A stretch of DNA of 64,000 nt from an uncultured Prevotellaceae bacterium (GTDB lineage Bacteria; Bacteroidota; Bacteroidia; Bacteroidales; Bacteroidaceae), in NCBI GenBank assembly GCA_902775475.1, contig CACYME010000023.1:16522-80521 (forward strand). The letters are read 5' to 3'. Each line of letters opens with the position of its first letter. Position 1 is the stretch's first letter. Below the pieces are notes generated by a model. That model saw nothing but the letters and a program-made list of their open reading frames with translations, was not told where the DNA came from and made no database searches. Shown in pieces: positions 26,366 through 36,297 of the stretch. Position numbers and translations under genes: made by a program.

Positions 26366-28495
26366 ATGAAGAACAAACCGTTTATGACAAGTAGGCGTCT
26401 GCTTACCGAGGCGTTGTCGCTGCTGGGGCTGATGCTGGTGGTCAGCTGCAACCCGGAGCCCGACGAGTCGGACCTCTTTACTGCCACTGGCGAGACGGCT
26501 GCCGACTATATCAAGCGCAAGCCTGAACTGGCGTCGTTCGACTATATCCTGAACCGTGTAGGTCTCGACCGCAATCTCTCGGCCTATGGCGAATACACCT
26601 GCTTCATTCCTACCAATGATGCCGTTGATGCCTACCTGAAGAAACTCTATAACGACGAGGAAGCCGTCATTCCTCACAACGGCATGACGGAGCTGTCGCT
26701 CGAGGGACTTTCTGACAGTCTCTGCAACGACATCGCCAAATATCACCTTGTGGCCGGTTCAACGCTCACCACTATCGACATTGGCGGTGGCAGCAGCTCC
26801 ATCAGCACGTTGCTCCGCATTCCCGTGGCCAGCGATGGCTCAACCGGAAAAATCATGCTCAACCAAGTGGCCACCATCATCGAGCCCGACAGCCTGGTGA
26901 TTAACGGCGTGGTGCACGTCATTGACTCAGTGATTCCGCGTAACACCCGTCTGTTGCCTGAAGAGATGGACCGCCATTCGGAGTTCAGCATCTTCAATGA
27001 GGCCCTGAAGTTGACGGGCCTGGCCGACTCGCTGAGGAAGTCGAAGAAAGACGAAGAGTACACCATCACCGACATCAAGGATGTTGATACGAACAAGAGC
27101 GACCTCTACCATCCGGAAGAGTGCTTGGTGAAGTACACTATCTTCGCCGAGACTGATGAGGTGATGCGCAAGAACGGCATCAACAACATCGACGACCTCA
27201 TTAGGTTTGCCAATGAAGTCTATGGAAATGCTGCTGAGTGGTATGACTATCCGGCAGAGAAGGGCATCACCATCAGTACTGGTGATGACTATACCAACCG
27301 CTTCAACACGCTCAATATGTTCGTTGCCTACCATCTGCTCTATGCCGGTATGCCTGAGGACGAGCTGCTCTATGAGGAGAACACGAAATGGAAGAACAAC
27401 AAGACGTGGAACTATGTGAATGATGCTCAGCCTTTTGACTACTACGAGACGATGCTGCCCTGCACTATCCTGAAGATTTGGCAGCCGCAGCCGAAGTTGG
27501 CCAAGAAGACACTCTACATCAACCGCTATCTCACCTATAACACACTGACCGACGAGCTGGGAACGATGGGTAGCGCAGAGATGCACCAGGAAGTCACAGG
27601 CCTGGGACTGGGCGTAAAGATTAACCGTTCGTCAGACAATGATGGTGTCTCGCCTTACAACATCATGACTTACAATGGTTATATTCACAGCATCCAGAGC
27701 ATGCTGGTGTATACTTCGCAAGTGCCCAAGGGCGTGCTGCATGAGCGCATGCGCTTCGACAGTACCACCTTCCTCGTGGAGTTCATCAACAATGGCATTC
27801 GCATGTCGACGAACAGCGAAATGAGAACACTCAACGGTGGTGGCAGTGGTAACCGTGTGGCCTTCCCCCTGAACTATTTCGACAATGTGGTAAGCTACAC
27901 TTCGGAGAACCGTTTCCGCTACAACATCAAGGGTGCCTACAATGCCTGGCAGTCCGATACCTTCCAGGGTTGGGGTGACTATGACCTGGCCATCAAGTTG
28001 CCGCCCATCCCGACGGGCAACTATGAGTTCCGCATCTTCTATACGCCGATGTCGCACGGAGGCATGATGCAGTTCTACATGGGCAATAATTCGTCGCTGC
28101 AGTCGATGATGGCTCTCGACATTCCTCTCGATGTCCGTATCCCCATCGACGACCCGCGCATCGGTTCCACTCACTTCTATGAGGAGGACGACCTGGGCGT
28201 GGCTACTGACGCTGCCCTTCGCAACCGCGGCTACATGCGTGGCTCGTTCAGCTATGTGGACCACCCCGAATATGGCGATGGCAACAGCACCGACCACAAC
28301 ATGCGCTCCGACCTTCGCAATGCCTCGCTGCGCAAGATTATGTGCCGCCAGCAGTTCCGCCAGAGCGACGAGCACTGGTTCCGCATCAAGAACGTCATCA
28401 GCGACGAAACAGACCTGAAGTGGCAGTTCGACTACATTGAGTTTGTGCCGTTAGACATTGTGGACAACGACACCTATTCTGAGGACTGGTTCTAA
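26366..28495 (+). CDS. FAS1 domain lipoprotein, 709 residues
   Basis: The chosen start at 26366 follows an AGGAGG site and gives a lipoprotein signal with lipobox VVSC (C28). The first FAS1 domain lies about residues 40-195 (YTCFIPTNDAVDAYLKKLY, later IINGVVHVIDSVI-like phrasing). A second FAS1-like region spans about 205-480. The C-terminal part (about 500-700) is beta-rich and may be a separate binding module (GNYEFRIFYTPMSHGGMMQF). It sits between the first SusD and the third FAS1 protein with no large gaps, so it is part of the same transcript. A surface ligand-binding role is inferred. Confidence 0.83.
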   Translation: MKNKPFMTSRRLLTEALSLLGLMLVVSCNPEPDESDLFTATGETAADYIKRKPELASFDYILNRVGLDRNLSAYGEYTCFIPTNDAVDAYLKKLYNDEEAVIPHNGMTELSLEGLSDSLCNDIAKYHLVAGSTLTTIDIGGGSSSISTLLRIPVASDGSTGKIMLNQVATIIEPDSLVINGVVHVIDSVIPRNTRLLPEEMDRHSEFSIFNEALKLTGLADSLRKSKKDEEYTITDIKDVDTNKSDLYHPEECLVKYTIFAETDEVMRKNGINNIDDLIRFANEVYGNAAEWYDYPAEKGITISTGDDYTNRFNTLNMFVAYHLLYAGMPEDELLYEENTKWKNNKTWNYVNDAQPFDYYETMLPCTILKIWQPQPKLAKKTLYINRYLTYNTLTDELGTMGSAEMHQEVTGLGLGVKINRSSDNDGVSPYNIMTYNGYIHSIQSMLVYTSQVPKGVLHERMRFDSTTFLVEFINNGIRMSTNSEMRTLNGGGSGNRVAFPLNYFDNVVSYTSENRFRYNIKGAYNAWQSDTFQGWGDYDLAIKLPPIPTGNYEFRIFYTPMSHGGMMQFYMGNNSSLQSMMALDIPLDVRIPIDDPRIGSTHFYEEDDLGVATDAALRNRGYMRGSFSYVDHPEYGDGNSTDHNMRSDLRNASLRKIMCRQQFRQSDEHWFRIKNVISDETDLKWQFDYIEFVPLDIVDNDTYSEDWF

Positions 28496-28510
28496 TAAAC
28501 ACTATAATAA

Positions 28511-30289
28511 ATGAAGAAAGATATGATGAATTTCAAGAATATCATGGCAAGAGGCGCGTGCTGCGGCGTGGTCGCAGCCCTCGCGCTGGCTGCCTGCTCC
28601 GACTTCAGCGACTACAACGAGGCACCCGTCGATTCGACACCCTCGGGCAACCAGTCGCTCTGGGAGAACATCTTGCAGAACGGGCAGCTGACCAACTTCG
28701 CCGAGCTCATCAAGCGCACAGGCTTTGATGCCGAGCTTTCCAGCCCGCGCTCGTTCACCGTCTGGGCGCCTGCCGATGGCTCGTTCAACATGGCCGACTA
28801 TCAGGGACTCTCCAATGAGGACCTGCTCTTCAAGTTCGTGAAGAGTCATGTGGCAGAATATAACCACGCTGCCAGCGGCAATGTGGATGAGCGCATTCAT
28901 GCTCTCAACGAGAAGTCGTTCAGCTTCTCTGGCAATGGCAGCTATGCCTACGACGGGGTCGGCATCACGCAGTCCAACCTGCCGAGCAATAACGGTCTGA
29001 TGCACATACTCAATGGTGTGGCACAGTTCTATCCCAACCTCTATGAGTACATCACTACTGCCTCGGGCATAGACTCGCTGCAGGCTCACTTCCTGCGCTA
29101 CGAGCAGACCCGCCTTGACGAGCAGGCCAGCGTCATCGGCCCGATGGTGGATGGTGTACAGACTTACATCGACTCAGTGATGGTAACCACCAACTCGCTC
29201 ACCAATCAGCTCAATGCACGGTTGGCCAATGAGGACAGTTCCTACACCTTCATCCTGCCTACTGACGAGGCCTTCATGAAGATGTATAATCGTGTGGCTC
29301 CGCTCTACAACTTCATCACGACGACGAAGGTGCAGGATGTGGCCAACTATACTTCTGCTACCGACAACTCCAAGACGAAGACCGTCACCGTCGATGCTGA
29401 GTATATGCGTGACTCGCTGACCCGCCGTGCCATCATGAGTAATCTGGTGTTCAGCAATACCGATAAGTATAACAAGTGGGTAGTGGATAGAGGCCTCTAC
29501 ACCGACACGCTTCGCTCAACGACACGCACCAAGCTCTCCAATCCGCGTGAAATCCTTGAGAAGTATGCTGTGGGTGAACCCATAGAGATGAGCAACGGTT
29601 ATGGCCGACTGGTCGACAGTCTCGCCTACCATCCCTGGGAGACGTTCTGCCCTGAGCTGCGCATCAACCCCGCTGGTTGGATGGCATCGCTCTTCCCCCC
29701 AGCAGCCCAAGGCCGCCTGCAGACGATGCCCGACACGGTTGCTGCCCGCATGTACGGTCCTGATGCCATCAACTATAGCACACGCTATCTCTGGATTTCG
29801 CCTGGTGGCGACCGCACCAAGCCCGACTTCTACGTCGAGCTGCCAGAGGTCATGTCGACCACCTATAACTTCTATGTGGTCTTCCTGCCTTCGGCGTGGA
29901 GGGAGATTGCCAACGACCCGCGCCCGAACCTGCTGAACTTCCAGCTGAGCTATACGAAGGAAGATGGCAACACCGCCAACTATAACTTCAGCAAGGCATG
30001 TGCCGACAGCCTGCTCACAGGAGGCCCCCTGCCCAAAGAACCCGCTTCGGTGAGTTCGAACACCGCGTTCACCAACAACCCGGAAAAGGCCGACACCGTC
30101 TTCATCGGACAGTTCACCTTCCCCGTTAACTACAGCGGTTTGGGCAGCTACTATCCCAGCCTTCACATAACATCACCCATCAGTGTTTTCTCCAGTCAGC
30201 AGCTCGAAACCTACACTCGTGACGTGCGCATTGCGATGATTCTCATGCGCCCTGTAGAGCTGGACGAATATCTTGCTAAAAACAAATGA
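28511..30289 (+). CDS. FAS1 domain lipoprotein, 592 residues
   Basis: Lipobox ALAAC (C29) follows a longish signal. FAS1 domain 1 is at about residues 45-180 (SFTVWAPADGSFNMADY, NNGLMHILNGVAQFYPN). A second FAS1 domain is at about 190-390 (YTFILPTDEAFMKMYN). The C-terminal region (about 420-585) is beta-rich (YVELPEVMSTTYNFYVVFLP), parallel to the preceding protein. The two are probably related by duplication. The stop codon overlaps the start of the second susC in ATGA, so translation is coupled. Confidence 0.85.
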   Translation: MKKDMMNFKNIMARGACCGVVAALALAACSDFSDYNEAPVDSTPSGNQSLWENILQNGQLTNFAELIKRTGFDAELSSPRSFTVWAPADGSFNMADYQGLSNEDLLFKFVKSHVAEYNHAASGNVDERIHALNEKSFSFSGNGSYAYDGVGITQSNLPSNNGLMHILNGVAQFYPNLYEYITTASGIDSLQAHFLRYEQTRLDEQASVIGPMVDGVQTYIDSVMVTTNSLTNQLNARLANEDSSYTFILPTDEAFMKMYNRVAPLYNFITTTKVQDVANYTSATDNSKTKTVTVDAEYMRDSLTRRAIMSNLVFSNTDKYNKWVVDRGLYTDTLRSTTRTKLSNPREILEKYAVGEPIEMSNGYGRLVDSLAYHPWETFCPELRINPAGWMASLFPPAAQGRLQTMPDTVAARMYGPDAINYSTRYLWISPGGDRTKPDFYVELPEVMSTTYNFYVVFLPSAWREIANDPRPNLLNFQLSYTKEDGNTANYNFSKACADSLLTGGPLPKEPASVSSNTAFTNNPEKADTVFIGQFTFPVNYSGLGSYYPSLHITSPISVFSSQQLETYTRDVRIAMILMRPVELDEYLAKNK

Positions 30290-33200
30290 AGATGAAGAGC
30301 ACCATATTTAACCCCTGGCAGACAGTGAGTCGCAGACTGCTGTTCTGCACCCTGGCATTCGCCCTTGGCACCATGCCCATGATGGCACAGAGCGAGGACG
30401 AAGAGGAAGAAGAGGAAGTGGAGGCCATCAAGCAGCCAGTGCGTAAAGCCGTCAAGGACAAGTATCCTACGGTGACCATCCACGGCGTGGTGACCGACCA
30501 GGCCACGAAGCAACCCCTTGCAGGTATTCAGCTGCAGGCGCTGGGCCACATCCGCTACACGGCCATGACCGAGGAGGACGGCACCTTTGCCATCCGCGTT
30601 CCCGAGTTCACCACTGCACTCTATGTGCATGCTCCAGAGTATCTGTCGCAGCAGGTGCCCATCGTGGCTGGCGATTCCACGCAGCAGCTCTCCATCCTCA
30701 TGCTGCGCGAGAAGTTCCTTCCCATGTACACCACTGGCACCGACTATACGGCGAAGAGCACGGCCGGGATCAGCCGCTTCGGCGTAACGGCCGATAACGA
30801 GATTGCCGGCAGGCTGGGTGGCGACGTCCACGCCATTGCCCGTTCGGCAGCCCTCGACGGTGGTGCCGCCATGTTCATCCGTGGTCTGAGCAGTTTGAAC
30901 AGCGATGCACAGCCGCTGGTCGTCGTCGATGGCATTGAGCTCGACATGCAGCGCGACCGCTATTCGCTGCACGACGGTCAGAACATGAACATGCTGGCAA
31001 ACATCGCTCCCGACGACATCGAGAAGGTCACCGTGCTGAAGAATGCCACAGCCCTCTACGGTTCGCGTGGTGCCAACGGCGTCATCCTTATTGACACCAA
31101 GCGTGGCCACTCCATGGCTACCCGCATCGATGCCAATGTGTCGGGCGGCGTGACGCTGGCTCCCAAGCTGCCCACGATGATGAACGCTGCCCAGTACAGG
31201 GCTTACGCCACCGAATTGCTGGGCACCATCGACGGCATCATGGAGAAGAACATCGACTTCCGTTTCCTCAATGACAATCCCAACGGCTACTACTACCACA
31301 TGTATCACAACGACACCGACTGGAGTGACGAGGTCTACCACACTGCTGTCACCCAGAACTACAGCATCAACGTGCAGGGTGGTGACGATGTGGGTATGTA
31401 CAACCTCTCGGTGGGCTATGTCGATGCACAGTATGCAGCCAAGAACAACTCGTTCAACCGCATGAACGTGCGCTTCAACACCGACATCTCCATCCTGTGG
31501 AACCTGAAGACGAAGTTCGACATCTCTATTGCCCGCACCAGCAACGACGTGCTCGACAATGGCATGCCCCAGGACTTCACTACTGGCACTGTGGTGTCGC
31601 CCACGGCACTGGCACTCATCAAGTCGCCGCTGGTGGCTCCCTATCAGTACAACCAGTTGCTTAACGGTGGCAAGGGAGGCTTCTCCTCGCTGCTCTCGGG
31701 CTACGACGACCTGTTCTCGCAGCTGGGCAACTCCTATTCGCTGGCCAACCCGCTGTCGATTCTTGAGAATGGCAAGGGCGACAACAAGAACAAGGCCGAG
31801 AATACCTATTTCAATGTGCGTGTAGAACCCGTATGGACGATTAATGACGACCTGAAGCTGACGGCCATGCTCTGCTATAGCCTCGACCGCAACTCGCAGC
31901 GCTATTTCCGCCCCTATACGGGTGTGCCTTCGTTCAACATTCCTGGAGTGGGTCGTGTCTATGCCAAGACGCAGTCGCTCTTTGCCAAGGAGAACAACTT
32001 CGTGGGCAAGCTGCAGCTCGACTGGCACCATCAGTATGGTCGCCACGGCCTGGCCGCCTTTGCCGGTGCCCACTATAGTATCTTCTCCTTCGACAGCAAC
32101 GACGTGGGCGTGCAGGCCACCGGTGAGACCAGCGACAAGAACCCCTCGCTGGGTTGGGCTGGATTCCGCACCATCCTCGGTGCCAACGACGAGTGGAAGC
32201 AGATACAGTGGTACGGCAATGTGGACTACAACTACATGAACCGCTACTTCGCCACTCTGTCGCTGCTTGGCGAGGCCAACAGCCGCTTCGGTGAGAATGC
32301 CGACGGCGCCCTGGGGCTCTTCGGTGTGCAGTGGGCTCTCTTCCCCAGCCTCCAGCTGGGATGGGTGCTCACCAACGAGAGCTGGTTCCCCAAGAATATT
32401 GGCATCAACTACCTGCGCCTGAACACCGGCTTCGACATCAGCGGCAACGACGGCATCTCCAACTATGCTGCCCGCACCAGCTACACCACCGTGCGCTACA
32501 ATCTCATGGCCGTCGGTACGCAGCTCACCAATGTGGGTAACGACAAGATTAAGTGGGAGTCGACCAAGAAGCTGAACATTGGTTTGCAGAGCTATCTGCT
32601 CAACAACCGTCTGGGCGTGAAGTTCGACTACTTCCTCCACAAGACCGTCGACCTGCTCACGCTGAAGGCCTTCTCGAACCCCATCGGCGGTATCAACCGC
32701 TATTGGAGCAACGGTGGCTCGCTGGAGAACCAGGGCTTCGAGGCTACCATCACCATGAAGCCCATCGTCACGAAGAACTGGAACGTGGAACTCGGTGCCA
32801 GCGTCGGCCACTATAAGAATAAGGTCACGAAACTCCCCGACGGCAGCTACACCACATCGGTCTATGGCGACAACAACATCCTCACCTCCGAGGGTAATCC
32901 CGTGGCCCTGTTCTACGGCTATCAGACGGCAGGCGTCTTCAGTTCCGATGCCGAGGCTGCTTCGGCAGGAAAGGGCACCTATCTCTACACTGAGGACAAC
33001 GCTGGTAACCCCCACAACTTCGTGGCTGGCGACGTGCACTTCCTCGACCTCAACGGCGACGGCCTCATCAGCGATGCCGACAAGACCGTCATCGGCGACC
33101 CGAACCCCGACATCTACGGAAACATCTTCGCCAATGTCAGCTGGAAGAACCTGACGCTGGCCGTCGGCTTCAACTATTCGCTGGGCAACGACGTGTACAA

Positions 33201-33600
33201 CTATCAGCGCTCGGTGCTCAATGCTGGCTCGAACTTCTACAACCAGCAGGTGGCCGAGGTGGGCCGCTGGCACTACGAGAACCAGCAGGCAACGCTGCCT
33301 CGTGTTGCTTATGGCGACCCCACCGGCAACAACCGCTTCAGCGACCGCTGGATTGAGGATGGCAGCTATCTCCGCCTGAAGACTGTCAACCTGAGCTACC
33401 GCGTGCCCATTCCCGGCTCATGGGACTGGCTCCAGGGACTCACCATCTGGGCTGAGGCTCAGAACCTGCTCACCTTCTCGAAGTATCTGGGCAGCGATCC
33501 CGAGTTCTCCATTGGCAACGGTGTGTTCTATCAGGGCATCGACACGGGTAGCCTGGCTCAGGGTCGCTCGTTCACTGCCGGACTGAAGATTAACCTGTAA
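30286..33600 (+). CDS. SusC/RagA-type transporter, second copy
   Basis: An 1104-residue protein. After a long signal peptide (about 1-35, ending PMMAQ) there is an unusual acidic run (SEDEEEEEEVEA). A carboxypeptidase-regulatory-like domain follows (ITVHGVVTDQATKQPLAG-like phrasing near 65-140). The plug carries EKVTVLKNATALYGSRGANG, followed by a barrel ending FTAGLKINL. The start codon overlaps the stop of the preceding FAS1 gene; a second ATG lies 6 bp further on. It works with the SusD encoded 33 bp downstream. Confidence 0.95.
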   Translation: MKMKSTIFNPWQTVSRRLLFCTLAFALGTMPMMAQSEDEEEEEEVEAIKQPVRKAVKDKYPTVTIHGVVTDQATKQPLAGIQLQALGHIRYTAMTEEDGTFAIRVPEFTTALYVHAPEYLSQQVPIVAGDSTQQLSILMLREKFLPMYTTGTDYTAKSTAGISRFGVTADNEIAGRLGGDVHAIARSAALDGGAAMFIRGLSSLNSDAQPLVVVDGIELDMQRDRYSLHDGQNMNMLANIAPDDIEKVTVLKNATALYGSRGANGVILIDTKRGHSMATRIDANVSGGVTLAPKLPTMMNAAQYRAYATELLGTIDGIMEKNIDFRFLNDNPNGYYYHMYHNDTDWSDEVYHTAVTQNYSINVQGGDDVGMYNLSVGYVDAQYAAKNNSFNRMNVRFNTDISILWNLKTKFDISIARTSNDVLDNGMPQDFTTGTVVSPTALALIKSPLVAPYQYNQLLNGGKGGFSSLLSGYDDLFSQLGNSYSLANPLSILENGKGDNKNKAENTYFNVRVEPVWTINDDLKLTAMLCYSLDRNSQRYFRPYTGVPSFNIPGVGRVYAKTQSLFAKENNFVGKLQLDWHHQYGRHGLAAFAGAHYSIFSFDSNDVGVQATGETSDKNPSLGWAGFRTILGANDEWKQIQWYGNVDYNYMNRYFATLSLLGEANSRFGENADGALGLFGVQWALFPSLQLGWVLTNESWFPKNIGINYLRLNTGFDISGNDGISNYAARTSYTTVRYNLMAVGTQLTNVGNDKIKWESTKKLNIGLQSYLLNNRLGVKFDYFLHKTVDLLTLKAFSNPIGGINRYWSNGGSLENQGFEATITMKPIVTKNWNVELGASVGHYKNKVTKLPDGSYTTSVYGDNNILTSEGNPVALFYGYQTAGVFSSDAEAASAGKGTYLYTEDNAGNPHNFVAGDVHFLDLNGDGLISDADKTVIGDPNPDIYGNIFANVSWKNLTLAVGFNYSLGNDVYNYQRSVLNAGSNFYNQQVAEVGRWHYENQQATLPRVAYGDPTGNNRFSDRWIEDGSYLRLKTVNLSYRVPIPGSWDWLQGLTIWAEAQNLLTFSKYLGSDPEFSIGNGVFYQGIDTGSLAQGRSFTAGLKINL

Positions 33601-33633
33601 TAATTAGTAATTAGAAATTAGTAATTCATAATT
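33600..33633 (+). repeat. AT-rich repeat leader before the second susD
   Basis: TTAGTAATTAGAAATTAGTAA followed by TTCATAATT, similar to the leader before the first susD at 24536-24594 and to the inverted-repeat arms around the GxxExxY gene. Confidence 0.55.
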
Positions 33634-35598
33634 ATGATTACCAAAATAAGCAGAAGACAGCTGATAGGTTTAGCATTTATCATTTGTCATTTATCATTTA
33701 GCGTTGCCCTCACCTCCTGTTCCGACATGCTCGAGAGCGAGAGCTCGCGCCAGAACATAGATCCCACCATTGGCGACAAGACCGACTCGGTGTTCTATGC
33801 CTTCGGTATCCTGCAGGCCGTGCAGCAGCTGGCCGACCAGTATGTGCTGCAGGGCGAGATGCGCGGTGACCTGGTGAAGACCACCTTCTACACCGACAAC
33901 AACCTGCGCCAGCTGGCCAACTTCTCGGCAACCACCGAGAACAAGTACGACTCGGCCTACGTCTACTACCGCGTCATCAACAACTGCAACTACTACATCG
34001 CCCATTGCGACACCAACCTCTACAACGGCTCTACCAATGTCATCATCGACAAGTACATTGCCGCCAAGGCCATCCGTGCATGGGCCTATCTGCAGCTGGG
34101 GCGCAACTACGAGAAAGTGCCTTTCTTCACCGAACCGCTCACGCAGATTTCGCAGATCGACCGTGGCTATCCCGAGCTGACGCTGGCGCAGATGGTGGCC
34201 GAGCTGGCACCCGACCTGGAGCAGTACACCCGCACGAAGGTGCCTACGCTGGGCGAGCCCAACACCCTCTATTCCATTGGCTCGCCCAACTGGGAAAACG
34301 CTACCAAGGCGTTTAGTCCTGCTCGCTGCTTCATACCGGTTGACGTGGTGCTGGGCGACATGTATTTAGAGACGGAGAACTTCGATGCCGCTGCCCGTCA
34401 CTACGTGACCTACTTCACCGATGTCGTCATGGGCAGTCGTGGCAGCTTCTACATTGCCGAAATGACATCGAAGCGCATCAGCAACTCTGACCGCCCTGGC
34501 GGTGGCATGGGTTTTGGTGGCGACCAGGACGACGACTTGCCCGACCGCTCGCTCATCAGCGCCATGGTGAATGGCAGCAGCTGGGCTGGAGAACTCTTCA
34601 GCCGTATTCCCATTAACGACATCGTGACTTATGTTCCCATGGCCGTGACGGCACAGAACGGCCCTGTCACCAATCTGCCCCTCACCTTCGGCTTCGACTA
34701 TTATGCCACGCCGGAGGAGAATGTGCGTGGCGGAGCACCCTACGTTGACCAGGTGCAGCTGCTGCCCTCTGACGCATATAACCTGCTGTCCGACTCTACC
34801 GAGTACTACTACTACACCCGCTATGCCAACCAGATGGACCTCTACGACAGCGTGAGCATCGCCAAGGCTGGCGACATGCGCCTGCGCAATGTCATGCACC
34901 AGGAGCTGGAGGAAGACTCCACCGTGCAGTGGGTCACCAAGTACAACTACGCCAACATCCTGCTCTATCGTAACAGTGTCATCTGGCTCCGCCTGGCCGA
35001 GGCCTTCAACCGCCTGGGCATGCCCGACGCTGCCTTCGCCATCCTGAAGGACGGCATCAGCGACAACGCCTTGGCTATCTTTGCCGATGGCACCTATCAG
35101 ATGGACTATCTGACCGACGAGACACGCACGAAGTTGCAGACCGTCTATCCGTTGCTGTCGCTCGAAAACATCGCCAACTTCCCCGCAGAGAACATGTGTG
35201 GCATCCACTGCCACGGAGCAGGAAAGGCTGCCAGCGACTATCCTGGCGGTGCTGGCATCGGTGGCAGTACTTACCACACCGGAAAGTCGCCCTATCAGCT
35301 GGGTCGCATGGCTGGCAAGAAGATGCAGGAACTGTCTGATGTCTACGGCATTGCCGTCGGCACCACCAAGCAGGACACCATCAACGCCATCGAGGACCTC
35401 ATCTGCGACGAGCTGGCACTGGAGAGCGCCTTCGAGGGCAACCGCTTCTACGACCTCTGTCGTCTGGCACGCCACAAGAACGCCAGCGGACTCTATGGGG
35501 CCAACTTCGGTAGCCTCTGGCTGGCCCGCAAGCTGGCTTACAAGAATCCTGTGAAAGACCTCACCGACCCGAAGAACTGGTATCTACCTTTTAAGTGA
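33634..35598 (+). CDS. SusD/RagB-type surface lipoprotein, second copy
   Basis: This 654-residue protein carries lipobox ALTSC (C29). SusD features include LQLGRNYEKVPFFTEPL near residue 155, WLRLAEAFNRLGMPDAAF near 450 and LALESAFEGNRFYDLCRLAR near 610. The hydrophobic core of the signal peptide (FIICHLSF) is encoded by a repeat of the type common between Bacteroidales genes (TTATCATTTGTCATTTATCA). A glycine-rich insert (GGGMGFGGDQDDDLPD) lies mid-protein. It pairs with the upstream SusC and is the last gene of the operon. Confidence 0.93.
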   Translation: MITKISRRQLIGLAFIICHLSFSVALTSCSDMLESESSRQNIDPTIGDKTDSVFYAFGILQAVQQLADQYVLQGEMRGDLVKTTFYTDNNLRQLANFSATTENKYDSAYVYYRVINNCNYYIAHCDTNLYNGSTNVIIDKYIAAKAIRAWAYLQLGRNYEKVPFFTEPLTQISQIDRGYPELTLAQMVAELAPDLEQYTRTKVPTLGEPNTLYSIGSPNWENATKAFSPARCFIPVDVVLGDMYLETENFDAAARHYVTYFTDVVMGSRGSFYIAEMTSKRISNSDRPGGGMGFGGDQDDDLPDRSLISAMVNGSSWAGELFSRIPINDIVTYVPMAVTAQNGPVTNLPLTFGFDYYATPEENVRGGAPYVDQVQLLPSDAYNLLSDSTEYYYYTRYANQMDLYDSVSIAKAGDMRLRNVMHQELEEDSTVQWVTKYNYANILLYRNSVIWLRLAEAFNRLGMPDAAFAILKDGISDNALAIFADGTYQMDYLTDETRTKLQTVYPLLSLENIANFPAENMCGIHCHGAGKAASDYPGGAGIGGSTYHTGKSPYQLGRMAGKKMQELSDVYGIAVGTTKQDTINAIEDLICDELALESAFEGNRFYDLCRLARHKNASGLYGANFGSLWLARKLAYKNPVKDLTDPKNWYLPFK

Positions 35599-35709
35599 AG
35601 AGTGAAAAGTGAAGAGTGAAGAATTTGCTTCCGCCATCTCCCCTTGCGGGTAGGAATAAGACTTCGGAAGGTAATTCTTCACTCTTCACTTTTCGCTTTT
35701 CTCTGTCTC
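35598..35709. repeat. Long inverted repeat after the SusCD operon
   Basis: Arms of GAAGAGTGAAAAGTGAAGAG-type sequence (from 35599) and its complement (ending about 35709), bracketing about 40 bp. It could end the operon transcript as a hairpin, although its simple-repeat nature resembles mobile intergenic repeats. Confidence 0.7.
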
Positions 35710-35715
35710 ATTATT

Positions 35716-36297
35716 ATGCCTATTGAACGCCATCCCCTTCAGCCATTCCTGCCAGCGAATGCCCGCTTGCTGATGCTGGGCAGCTTTCCGCCGTCGCGCA
35801 AGCGCTGGTGCATGGACTTTTTCTATCCCAACTTCACGAACGACATGTGGCGCATCTTCGGACTCGTATGGTTTGCCGACCGTGATCACTTTGTCGACCT
35901 TCAGGCCAAGCGCTTCCGCAAGGAGCTTATCGTTAGCTTCCTGCAAGAGAAGGGCATCGCCCTTTATGATACCGCCTGCGCTGTCATCCGCACGAAGAAC
36001 ACCGCCAGCGACAAGGACCTGCAGGTGGTGGAGCAGACCGACCTCGATGCCCTGCTGCACCAGCTGCCCCAGTGCACCGCCATCGTCACCACGGGACAGA
36101 AGGCCACTGACCTGCTCTGTGAGCATTTCACCATCAGTCAACAACCATCCGTGGGTGGGTTCGTCGCCTTCAAGTGGAAAGACCGCCCCATGCGCCTCTA
36201 CCGTATGCCCAGCAGCTCGCGGGCCTATCCTCTGCCGCTCGAGGCGAAAGCCGCTCAGTATGCACGCCTGAAAGAGTGCTTGGAGTTTAGTGCTTAG
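35716..36297 (+). CDS. Uracil-DNA glycosylase superfamily protein
   Basis: The protein is 193 residues from the ATG at 35716. Upstream codons in the same frame fall in the repeat and are not credible. The motif LMLGSFPPS followed by DFFYPNFTNDMWRIFG fits the UDG superfamily, closest to family-6/Mug-like glycosylases that remove deaminated bases. ITTGQKAT-like phrasing (IVTTGQKATDLL) and LYRMPSSSRAYP near the C-terminus fit the second active-site motif. It probably performs cytosolic base excision repair. It follows a long inverted repeat and is not part of the preceding operon. Confidence 0.8.
   Translation: MPIERHPLQPFLPANARLLMLGSFPPSRKRWCMDFFYPNFTNDMWRIFGLVWFADRDHFVDLQAKRFRKELIVSFLQEKGIALYDTACAVIRTKNTASDKDLQVVEQTDLDALLHQLPQCTAIVTTGQKATDLLCEHFTISQQPSVGGFVAFKWKDRPMRLYRMPSSSRAYPLPLEAKAAQYARLKECLEFSA

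Noticed and set aside
30211-33273. A 1020-codon open frame antisense to the second SusC
   Set aside because: Shadow of a clear SusC transporter; composition is typical of reverse-complement translation and no motif is present.
18213-35598. A starch-utilisation (Sus) operon because of the nearby SusA-like amylase
   Set aside because: The operon has FAS1 proteins rather than SusE/F/G or SusB, and susA lies outside it on the other strand with separate promoters.
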